This document shows positions 1-5,971 of a stretch of DNA of 5,971 nucleotides, in pieces. The first letter of the stretch is position 1. Every line of letters begins with the position of its first letter. The translations under genes and the position numbers were made by a program. The DNA is taken from NCBI GenBank assembly GCA_027001525.1, contig JALTMR010000194.1:1-5971 (forward strand), written 5' to 3'. Below the pieces are notes generated by a model that made no database searches, was not told the DNA's origin, and saw nothing but the letters and a program-made list of their open reading frames with translations. This stretch comes from Gammaproteobacteria bacterium. Its GTDB lineage: Bacteria > Pseudomonadota > Gammaproteobacteria > Tenderiales > Tenderiaceae.

Positions 1-548
1 CACAGAGCCGCCGGCTGGCGGATAGACCCCCCCGTGTCCGTGCCCGTTGCCGCCGGCGCCAGACGCGCCGCCACCACCGCTGCCGAACCGCCGGAGGAGC
101 CACCCGGCACGGCTTCCAGCGCCCAGGGGTTTTTCACCGCACCGTAGAAGCTGGTCTCATTGGAGGAGCCCATGGCGAACTCATCCATATTGGTCTTGCC
201 CAAACAGACCACCCCCGCCGCTTTGAATTTGCTTACCACGGTGGCGTCATAGGGGGAGATAAAATTGTCCAGCATCTTCGAGCCGCAAGTGGTTTTCACA
301 CCCTCGGTGCAGAAAATATCCTTGTGGGCGATGGGAATCCCCGTCAGTGGGCCCGCCTCGCCTGCCTTGATCTTTGCATCAGCCTGGCGGGCCGTGGCCA
401 GCGCCTCCTCTGGCGTCACCGTGATGTAGGCATTGACCTGGGCGCCCAGCGCACCGATCCGGTCAAGGTAGGCCTGAGTCAGCTCTTCACTGGAAAACGC
501 GCCCTGACGCAGACCATCAGAGAGTTGGGCAATGGTTTTGTTGTGCAT
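1..548 (-). CDS. gatA: Aspartyl/glutamyl-tRNA amidotransferase subunit A (GatA), N-terminal part, cut by left edge
   Basis: GatA is the amidase subunit of GatCAB. It releases ammonia from glutamine, which is used to convert Glu-tRNA(Gln) and/or Asp-tRNA(Asn) to the amide form in the cytoplasm. The ATG is at 548 and 182 codons are visible, so about 300 residues of the usual ~480 lie beyond the left edge. The amidase-signature triad is readable: Lys76 in AHKDIF, cis-Ser151 in GGSSGGS and the nucleophile Ser175 in [12 protein letters not shown]. These sit at a constant offset of 3 from the K79/S154/S178 I recall for Staphylococcus aureus GatA. The start [10 protein letters not shown] matches the family N-terminus. 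No strong ribosome binding site is visible before it, so translation may depend on coupling with gatC, 63 bp upstream. The frame is open to the edge with no damage. gatB would be expected further left. Confidence 0.96.
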   Translation of the reverse strand, partial: MHNKTIAQLSDGLRQGAFSSEELTQAYLDRIGALGAQVNAYITVTPEEALATARQADAKIKAGEAGPLTGIPIAHKDIFCTEGVKTTCGSKMLDNFISPYDATVVSKFKAAGVVCLGKTNMDEFAMGSSNETSFYGAVKNPWALEAVPGGSSGGSAAVVAARLAPAATGTDTGGSIRQPAAL

Positions 549-611
549 AGGTAAACCGGGAATCTGTGGAAGTTGAAATAGAAACGCAACACGAAAACGG
601 CCGCAGCCGCA

Positions 612-914
612 TCATTCGATAACTTTGGGCACCAAAAACAGACCATTCTCCACCTGGGGAGAGATGCGCTGGAAGCGATCACGCTGATTCTCTTCACTCA
701 CCTCATCGGGGCGCAGGCGCTGGACGGCATCAATGGGGTGAGCCATCGGCGTCACACCGGCGGTATCAACCGCGTTCATCTGCTCCACCAGGTCGAGAAT
801 ATCGGTGAGATTGCTGACGTATTCCGGAATATCGTCTGGCGATATTTCCAAACGCGCCAGGTGGGCGATTTTCTCTACATCGCTATCGTCAAGGCTAACG
901 GATTCAACATTCAT
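612..914 (-). CDS. gatC: Aspartyl/glutamyl-tRNA amidotransferase subunit C (GatC)
   Basis: GatC is the small subunit that wraps around and stabilises the GatA-GatB interface in the tRNA amidotransferase. The protein has 100 residues, about the usual ~95. It shows the family signature DVEKIAHLARLEIS near residues 12-25, then the central TDILDLVEQMNAVDTAGV, the motif PMAHPIDAVQRLRPDEV and the C-terminal hallmark ENGLFLVPKVIE. ATG at 914 is chosen because no other in-frame start lies before the conserved SLDDSDVEKIAHL block; a weak AGAGAA lies about 8 bases upstream. It is the first gat gene here, with gatA 63 bp downstream on the same strand, so the two are probably cotranscribed. Presence of GatCAB suggests that the organism makes Gln-tRNA and/or Asn-tRNA indirectly; this is inferred from the pathway, not shown here. 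Confidence 0.96.
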   Translation of the reverse strand: MNVESVSLDDSDVEKIAHLARLEISPDDIPEYVSNLTDILDLVEQMNAVDTAGVTPMAHPIDAVQRLRPDEVSEENQRDRFQRISPQVENGLFLVPKVIE

Positions 915-1090
915 GGGGTCGTTCTCTGGATTAATGACGCTGCCGCAAAAAAAGAGGACAAAGGTACCACAGACGTCTGCTTGCCCAAAGCCCCCGCGAT
1001 TGCTACATTACCGCCAGTTTTACAGGCAGATTGTTGAAAAAGCCCCAAGCGACGCAGTAGCGCGTTAAAATCAAGCCCAGAAATGCTCAT
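911..1090 (-). other. 59-codon ORF of doubtful reality, overlapping the gatC start
   Basis: Read leftward from ATG at 1090, the frame stays open for 59 codons. It begins MSISGLDFNALLRRLGLFQQ and ends at a TGA (913-911) that overlaps the gatC ATG by four bases. The first third is encoded by the inverted-repeat segment and the rest by the gatC leader. No good ribosome binding site precedes it, it has no recognisable domain, and the Ala/Ser/Thr-rich tail looks non-coding. The ATGA overlap could in principle couple it to gatC, but chance is the simpler reading. Confidence 0.12.
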
Positions 1091-1167
1091 TTGGCCCCGT
1101 TCAGGCTCCGTCCCATCGCCGAACCCTGCCGCGCCGGACTCAAACTTGAGCCTTTTTCAACAAACTG
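1027..1167. mobile_element. MITE-like or IS-remnant segment bounded by inverted repeats
   Basis: The left arm 1027-1049 and the right arm 1145-1167 are inverted repeats matching at 20 of 23 positions. They include a perfect 12-bp core, TTGTTGAAAAAG, at 1031-1042 and its complement at 1152-1163. The segment spans about 141 bp, too short for a transposase, and no long open frame lies wholly within it. Related TTGTTGAAAAAG-type ends are, from memory, found at ends of insertion sequences and dispersed repeats in gammaproteobacteria, but I cannot assign a family. No convincing target-site duplication is seen; TTTA occurs at 1019-1022 and again at 1168-1171, but the spacing to the arms is unequal. 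It could also be a regulatory hairpin or a REP-like dispersed repeat. Confidence 0.5.
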
Positions 1168-1173
1168 TTTAAG
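1146..1173 (+). promoter_or_regulatory. Weak candidate promoter for the mreB operon
   Basis: TTGAGC at 1146-1151 and TTTAAG at 1168-1173 are separated by 16 bases, each matching 4 of 6 bases of the sigma70 consensus. Transcription would start near 1180, giving a leader of about 35-40 bases before the mreB start. The -35 element lies in the right arm of the inverted repeat, so if real the promoter is partly supplied by the inserted element. The match is weak and could be chance. Confidence 0.2.
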
Positions 1174-1182
1174 CAATTCCTA

Positions 1183-2266
<1,084 letters not shown>

Positions 2267-2331
2267 CCGCGTCGCACACGCGCCACAATACGTGCCTTTG
2301 TCAGAACATTTGTTTGAGAGTTAGTTAAGCC
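2267..2331 (+). other. mreB-mreC spacer with a small hairpin
   Basis: The gap contains a 5-bp stem with a 5-base loop, CGCGT (2268-2272) pairing with ACGCG (2278-2282), immediately after the mreB stop. There is no U-run after it, so it is not a standard intrinsic terminator. It could stabilise the mreB 3' end and help keep MreB more abundant than MreC and MreD, but this is inference. GAGAG at 2316-2320 is the likely ribosome binding site for mreC. Confidence 0.35.
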
Positions 2332-3189
2332 ATCAAACCGCTATTTTTTACCGGTGCCTCCCTCAACGTACGCCTGATTACATGCGTCGTGCTCTCCATC
2401 ACCCTGATGACGCTGGATCACCGTTTTCAGATGCTCAAGGATGTGCGAGCGGTGCTGTCGGTGGCGCTCTACCCCATCCACTACGCCATCAATTTTCCGG
2501 TCACGGCGGGCGAGTGGATGGGGGAGAGTTTTGGTACGCGCGAGGCGCTGCTGTCGGAGATCTCCACCCTCAAAACCCAGCAAACCATTCTCAACACCCG
2601 GCTGCAAAAACTGGCGGCGCTGGAGCAGGAAAACGTACGCCTGCGGGCACTGCTGGACTCTTCATTCAAGGTCAGCGAAAAGGTGCTGATTGGCGAACTG
2701 ATGTCGGTTAACCTGGAGCCCTTCAGCCGCGAGATTGTCATCAATCGCGGCACCCGTCACGGCGTCTACGAAGGCCAGCCACTGCTCGACGCCCACGGCA
2801 TCATGGGGCAGATTACCCGCGCCACACCACTGACCAGCAACGGCATGCTCATCACCGATCCCAACCACGCCATTCCCGTCGCGGTCAATCGCAACGGCCT
2901 GCGGGCAGTCGCCTACGGCACCGGCGGGGAGCTGCTGGATCTGCCCCACTTCCCCAACAACGCCGATATTGAGGTGGGCGACCTGCTGGTCAGCACCGGC
3001 CTGGGGGGGCGCTTTCCGCGCGGCTATCCGGTCGCCACCATCACCCACATCGAGCACGACCCGACCCAGCCTTTCACCCAGGTCGCGGCCAAACCCACGG
3101 CTCACCTGCAACGCTCACGTGAAGTGCTGCTGATCTGGCCTAGCCGCCCCAAAGAGCAGGCAGAAACCACCCCCGAGGAGACGGACTGA
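2332..3189 (+). CDS. mreC: Rod shape-determining protein MreC, with apparent non-canonical ATC start
   Basis: MreC is a single-pass inner-membrane protein whose periplasmic part binds and activates PBP2. As read here it has 285 residues: KPLFFTGASL at the N-terminus (compare E. coli MKPIFSRGPSL), a membrane segment around residues 13-28 (VRLITCVVLSITLMTL), a coiled coil around 69-110 (ISTLKTQQTILNTRLQKLAA, EQENVRLRALL) and the beta-rich core with ITDPNHAIPVAVNRNGLRAV and NADIEVGDLLVSTGLGGRFP. The C-terminal tail is short compared with E. coli (367 residues). The frame opens after TAA at 2326-2328 and has no ATG, GTG or TTG until GTG 2389, which lies inside the membrane segment and would delete the anchor. 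ATC at 2332, aligned with the family's first Met and 11 bases after GAGAG, is therefore preferred; a base error there is the alternative. The stop overlaps the mreD start by one base. Confidence 0.93.
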   Translation: MKPLFFTGASLNVRLITCVVLSITLMTLDHRFQMLKDVRAVLSVALYPIHYAINFPVTAGEWMGESFGTREALLSEISTLKTQQTILNTRLQKLAALEQENVRLRALLDSSFKVSEKVLIGELMSVNLEPFSREIVINRGTRHGVYEGQPLLDAHGIMGQITRATPLTSNGMLITDPNHAIPVAVNRNGLRAVAYGTGGELLDLPHFPNNADIEVGDLLVSTGLGGRFPRGYPVATITHIEHDPTQPFTQVAAKPTAHLQRSREVLLIWPSRPKEQAETTPEETD

Positions 3190-3680
3190 TGGGCAAAATC
3201 AGCCACACTCACGGCACACTGATTATCGGTTTCTCGTTCATTGTCGCCTTGATGCTGACCGTCGTTCCCCTGCCCGACTGGGTTAAGCCCTTGCGCCCGG
3301 AGTGGGTCGGGCTGGCACTGATCTACTGGGCCATCGCCCTGCCCCACCGGGTCGGCGTCGGCACCGCCTGGACCCTGGGGCTCATGCTCGATGTCCTCAA
3401 GGGCGGCATTCTGGGTCAGCACGGCCTGGCACTGGCCGTGATCGTCTACCTGATCCTCAAAGTGCATCAGCAGTTTCGCGTCTACCCGCTGTGGCAACAG
3501 GCGCTGATTATTAGCGCACTGATTCTGCTCAACCAGATGCTGATACTGTGGATCAACGGCATCGTTGGTCTTGAATCCAGTGGCTGGAGCTACTGGCTGC
3601 CCAGCCTCAGCAGCGCACTTTTATGGCCCTGGATGTTTATCATTCTCAGGGATATCAGACGCCACTTCGTCGCAGGCTAG
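3189..3680 (+). CDS. mreD: Rod shape-determining protein MreD
   Basis: MreD is a small polytopic inner-membrane protein that works with MreC in the elongasome and modulates its effect on PBP2. It has 163 residues (E. coli 162) and is mostly hydrophobic, with about six membrane segments at roughly 10-27, 38-53, 57-70, 80-95, 102-124 and 138-153. Family landmarks are RPEWVGLALIYWAIALPHRV, VGTAWTLGLMLDVLKGGILG, LWQQALI and LLWPWMFIILRDIRRHF, all matching the E. coli protein in order. The ATG at 3189 overlaps the mreC TGA by one base (TGATG), the classic arrangement for translational coupling. The next gene, mrdA, starts 10 bp after the stop. Confidence 0.96.
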   Translation: MGKISHTHGTLIIGFSFIVALMLTVVPLPDWVKPLRPEWVGLALIYWAIALPHRVGVGTAWTLGLMLDVLKGGILGQHGLALAVIVYLILKVHQQFRVYPLWQQALIISALILLNQMLILWINGIVGLESSGWSYWLPSLSSALLWPWMFIILRDIRRHFVAG

Positions 3681-3690
3681 GCCCGGCACC

Positions 3691-5541
3691 ATGGCCCACA
3701 TCGCACTCAGAGACAATCTGCGCGAAAGCCAGCTCTTCTCCAATCGCGCCGTTGTGGCGGTGGTATTCATCGTCCTCGCCCTGCTGGCCCTGGTCGGCCG
3801 CATGGTCTACTTGCAGATCATGAGCCACGACCACTACACCACGCTGTCACACAACAATCGCGTCAGCATCGTCCCCCTGGCGCCAACCCGGGGGCTGATT
3901 TTTGACCGTAACGGCGTCATTGTGGCGCAGAACCTGCCCACATTCAGTCTGGAAATCGTGCCAGAGCGCTGCAAAAATCTCGATCAGACCATCGCCGATA
4001 TCCGCCAACTGATCGATATTTCCGACAACGAGATCAAGCGCTTTAAAAAACGCATCAAACACCAGCGCCGCTTTCAGTCCACGCCGCTACGATTCCGGCT
4101 CAGCGACGAAGAGAGCGCCAAAATCGCCGTCAACCGCCATCGCCTGCCCTGCGTGGAGGTGGAGGCCCGCCTGACGCGGGATTACCCGCTGGGCAGGCTC
4201 ATGGTGCACGCAGTGGGCTACGTTGGCCGCATCAACGAACATGAGCTGGCGGTGATCGATCGTTCCAACTACGCCGCCACTTCCCACATCGGCAAGCTGG
4301 GCGTGGAGAAGGCTTACGAGCCGCTGCTGCATGGCCATGTCGGGAATCAACACGTCGAAACCAACGTAATGGGGCGTACCATTCGGGTACTCCAGCACAC
4401 CCCGCCCACCCCCGGCACCAACCTCACACTGACGCTGGACACGGAACTGCAACGCACGGCCAAAGAGGCGCTGGGTGAGAATCGCGGGGCGGTGGTGGCC
4501 ATCGACCCGCGCAACGGCGACGTGCTGGTGCTGGCCAGCCAGGGCGATTACGACCCCAATCTGTTCGTTAACGGTATCGACCACGCCTCCTATCAGGCAT
4601 TGCAATCATCCCGTGCCAAACCGCTTTTCAATCGTGCGCTCCGAGGCCAGTACCCGCCCGGCTCCACCGTCAAGCCCTTTATTGGCCTGGCCGGCCTGGA
4701 ACTCAATTTCACCCACACCGGTGACGCTGTTTTCTGTCGTGGCTGGTACACCCTGCCCAACAACGATCACAAGTACCGTGACTGGAAGAAAACCGGCCAC
4801 GGCCATACCGACCTGAGAAAGTCGATTATCCAGTCCTGTGATGTCTACTACTACAACCTTTCCCGCTTCATGGGCATCGATGCCATTCACGACTACCTCA
4901 GCCCCTTTGGCTTTGGTCACAAAACCGGCATCGATATCGGCGGCGAACTGGCCGGTATTCTGCCTTCAACAACGTGGAAGAAGCAGGTCAAGGGCAAACC
5001 CTGGTATCTGGGCGAGACGCTGATTTCAGGCATCGGCCAGGGTTATACCCTGGCGACACCGTTGCAGCTGGCGGTCACCACCGCCACGCTGGCCGCGCGA
5101 GGCCGCTACGTTCAACCGCACCTGCTGAGCGATGCGCAGCGCAACGAGCCTGCCGCCCGGGCCCTGGCTCCTCCGGCTATAGAGTCCCGAATCGATATCA
5201 AAGACCCCAAGCACTGGGACTACATCACCCAGGCGATGACCGATGTCATCTACTCTGCCCACGGCACTGCGCGCAAGCTGAACCGGGGCCAGCCCTATAA
5301 GATTGCCGGCAAAACCGGCACGGCCCAGGTCTTTGGCATCAAGCAGGATGAGAAATATGTGGCCGAGGACATTGCCAAGCACCTGCGAGACCATGCCCTG
5401 TTTATCGCCTTCGCCCCGGCGGACAATCCGAAAATTGCCATTGCCGTGGTTGTGGAAAATGGCGGCAGCGGCGGTTCGGTCGCCGGCCCGGTGGCCGGGG
5501 CCGTGATCGACAAATACCTGGCGCGGGAGACTAAGCCATGA
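3691..5541 (+). CDS. mrdA: Penicillin-binding protein 2 (elongasome D,D-transpeptidase)
   Basis: PBP2 crosslinks new glycan strands made by RodA during rod elongation; it is a class B PBP anchored in the inner membrane. The protein has 616 residues (E. coli 633). A single membrane segment lies at about 19-41, then the pedestal domain with RGLIFDRNG (67-75) and the conserved RDYPLGRLMVHAVGYVGRIN, then the transpeptidase domain. Catalytic motifs: S325-T-V-K328 in YPPGSTVKPF, S382-C-D384 in QSCDVYYYNL, and K541-T-G543 in AGKTGTAQVF. GIGQGYTLATPLQLA is also present. ATG 3691 is chosen because MAHIALRDNLRES gives the normal short cytoplasmic tail; the same frame is open back to GTG 3565, but this overlaps mreD. 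An AGG overlapping the mreD stop is a modest ribosome binding site. A Cys (C349) occupies a position that is Asp in E. coli. The stop overlaps rodA by four bases. Confidence 0.97.
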   Translation: MAHIALRDNLRESQLFSNRAVVAVVFIVLALLALVGRMVYLQIMSHDHYTTLSHNNRVSIVPLAPTRGLIFDRNGVIVAQNLPTFSLEIVPERCKNLDQTIADIRQLIDISDNEIKRFKKRIKHQRRFQSTPLRFRLSDEESAKIAVNRHRLPCVEVEARLTRDYPLGRLMVHAVGYVGRINEHELAVIDRSNYAATSHIGKLGVEKAYEPLLHGHVGNQHVETNVMGRTIRVLQHTPPTPGTNLTLTLDTELQRTAKEALGENRGAVVAIDPRNGDVLVLASQGDYDPNLFVNGIDHASYQALQSSRAKPLFNRALRGQYPPGSTVKPFIGLAGLELNFTHTGDAVFCRGWYTLPNNDHKYRDWKKTGHGHTDLRKSIIQSCDVYYYNLSRFMGIDAIHDYLSPFGFGHKTGIDIGGELAGILPSTTWKKQVKGKPWYLGETLISGIGQGYTLATPLQLAVTTATLAARGRYVQPHLLSDAQRNEPAARALAPPAIESRIDIKDPKHWDYITQAMTDVIYSAHGTARKLNRGQPYKIAGKTGTAQVFGIKQDEKYVAEDIAKHLRDHALFIAFAPADNPKIAIAVVVENGGSGGSVAGPVAGAVIDKYLARETKP

Positions 5542-5971
5542 GATCCCCCAACCACCGAGAGTACGGCCACTGGGTGCGGCGCAAACCGCGCCACCAGCCG
5601 CTGGGACGCATTTTTGCCTCGGGCTTCCACCTCGATTGGCCACTGTTTTTGGGTCTGCTACTGCTCTCCGGCCTCGGGCTGGTGGTGCTCTACAGCTCGG
5701 GCGGCGAGAACATCGATCTGCTGACCCGCCAGTGCATTCGCCTGGGCCTCGCGTTTGGCGTCATGATCGTGATGGCGCAAATCCCCCCCCATCAGCTCGA
5801 ACGCTGGGCTCCGGCGCTATTTGGTCTGGGCGTCGTGATGCTGGTGGCGGTGCTGCTGGCGGGCACCGTGGGCAAGGGGGCGCAGCGCTGGCTCGATCTC
5901 GGAGTTTTCCGCTTCCAGCCCTCGGAGCTGATGAAGCTGGCCCTGCCCATGATGGTGGCCTGGTATCTGGC
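5538..5971 (+). CDS. rodA: Peptidoglycan glycosyltransferase RodA (SEDS family), N-terminal part, cut by right edge
   Basis: RodA is the SEDS-family membrane glycosyltransferase that polymerises lipid II in partnership with PBP2. The first 144 codons are present; the usual length is about 370-380, so the catalytic Asp (D262 in E. coli) and most membrane helices lie beyond the edge. The recognisable blocks are the first helix LDWPLFLGLLLLSGLGLVVLY (from residue 32) ending in YSSGG, VMAQIPPHQLERWAP, and the SEDS signature GKGAQRWLDLGVFRFQPSEL (113-131), which is nearly the same as in E. coli RodA. The N-terminal cytoplasmic tail of about 30 residues is basic and longer than the roughly 15 of E. 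coli. ATG 5538 overlaps the mrdA stop (ATGA), indicating coupling. An 8-C run lies at 5783-5790 within ATC CCC CCC CAT. Confidence 0.97.
   Translation, partial: MRSPNHREYGHWVRRKPRHQPLGRIFASGFHLDWPLFLGLLLLSGLGLVVLYSSGGENIDLLTRQCIRLGLAFGVMIVMAQIPPHQLERWAPALFGLGVVMLVAVLLAGTVGKGAQRWLDLGVFRFQPSELMKLALPMMVAWYL

Noticed and set aside
594..609. Possible terminator between gatC and gatA (CGGC-TGCG-GCCG then TTTT on the minus strand)
   Set aside because: The stem is only 4 bp and lies within an expected operon; too weak to call.
970..979. Perfect palindrome CAGACGTCTG as an operator
   Set aside because: Ten-base palindromes arise by chance at this scale and no regulator is indicated; noted only in the intergenic entry.
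738..1068. Plus-strand ORFs opposite gatC
   Set aside because: They lie antisense to the well-conserved gatC and its leader, with no recognisable domain.
3565..3690. Longer mrdA start at GTG 3565
   Set aside because: The extra 42 codons overlap the 3' part of mreD in another frame and look nothing like a PBP2 N-terminus; ATG 3691 gives the normal short tail before the membrane segment.
4087..4605. 172-codon minus-strand ORF antisense to mrdA
   Set aside because: A shadow frame of the PBP2 coding sequence with no domain and no plausible promoter or ribosome binding site.
5026..5643. 205-codon minus-strand ORF antisense to mrdA/rodA
   Set aside because: It is a high-GC shadow of two conserved plus-strand genes and shows no protein family features.

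Overview
The window is a GC-rich stretch of bacterial chromosome carrying core housekeeping genes. It most likely comes from a gammaproteobacterium. MreB, MreD, PBP2 and RodA are close in sequence to their E. coli counterparts as I remember them, and MreC has the shorter form common in Chromatiales- and Pseudomonas-like lineages. The order gatA-gatC / mreB-mreC-mreD-mrdA-rodA, with gat and mre divergent, fits non-enteric proteobacteria, in which GatCAB is retained and the mrd genes follow mreBCD directly. No species can be named from the sequence alone.

Left part (1-914, minus strand): the first 182 codons of gatA, which runs off the left edge, preceded by a complete gatC. These encode subunits of the tRNA-dependent amidotransferase GatCAB. 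Middle (915-1216): a divergent intergenic region of about 300 bp. It holds an imperfect 23-bp inverted repeat bounding a segment of about 141 bp (1027-1167), which looks like a small non-autonomous mobile element or IS remnant. Because it sits between two divergent essential operons, it may supply or alter their promoters. A 59-codon minus-strand ORF starts inside this segment and overlaps the gatC start codon; it is probably fortuitous.

Right part (1217-5971, plus strand): a tightly packed rod-shape (elongasome) operon. It contains mreB (actin-like filament), mreC and mreD (membrane scaffold and regulators), mrdA (PBP2, the transpeptidase) and rodA (the SEDS glycosyltransferase, cut by the right edge). 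The junctions mreC/mreD (1-bp overlap) and mrdA/rodA (4-bp overlap) indicate translational coupling, and mreD/mrdA are 10 bp apart. Together the products build lateral-wall peptidoglycan: MreB directs the complex, MreCD activates PBP2-RodA, RodA polymerises glycan strands and PBP2 crosslinks them.

The most notable points are these. (1) mreC has no ATG, GTG or TTG at its homologous N-terminus; the reading frame points to an ATC start at 2332, or to a base error there. (2) The repeat element lies in the gatC-mreB regulatory region. (3) A Cys replaces an Asp at one presumed zinc ligand of PBP2. I found no unknown multi-gene system, CRISPR array, tRNA, rRNA or transposase gene; this is otherwise an ordinary core region.
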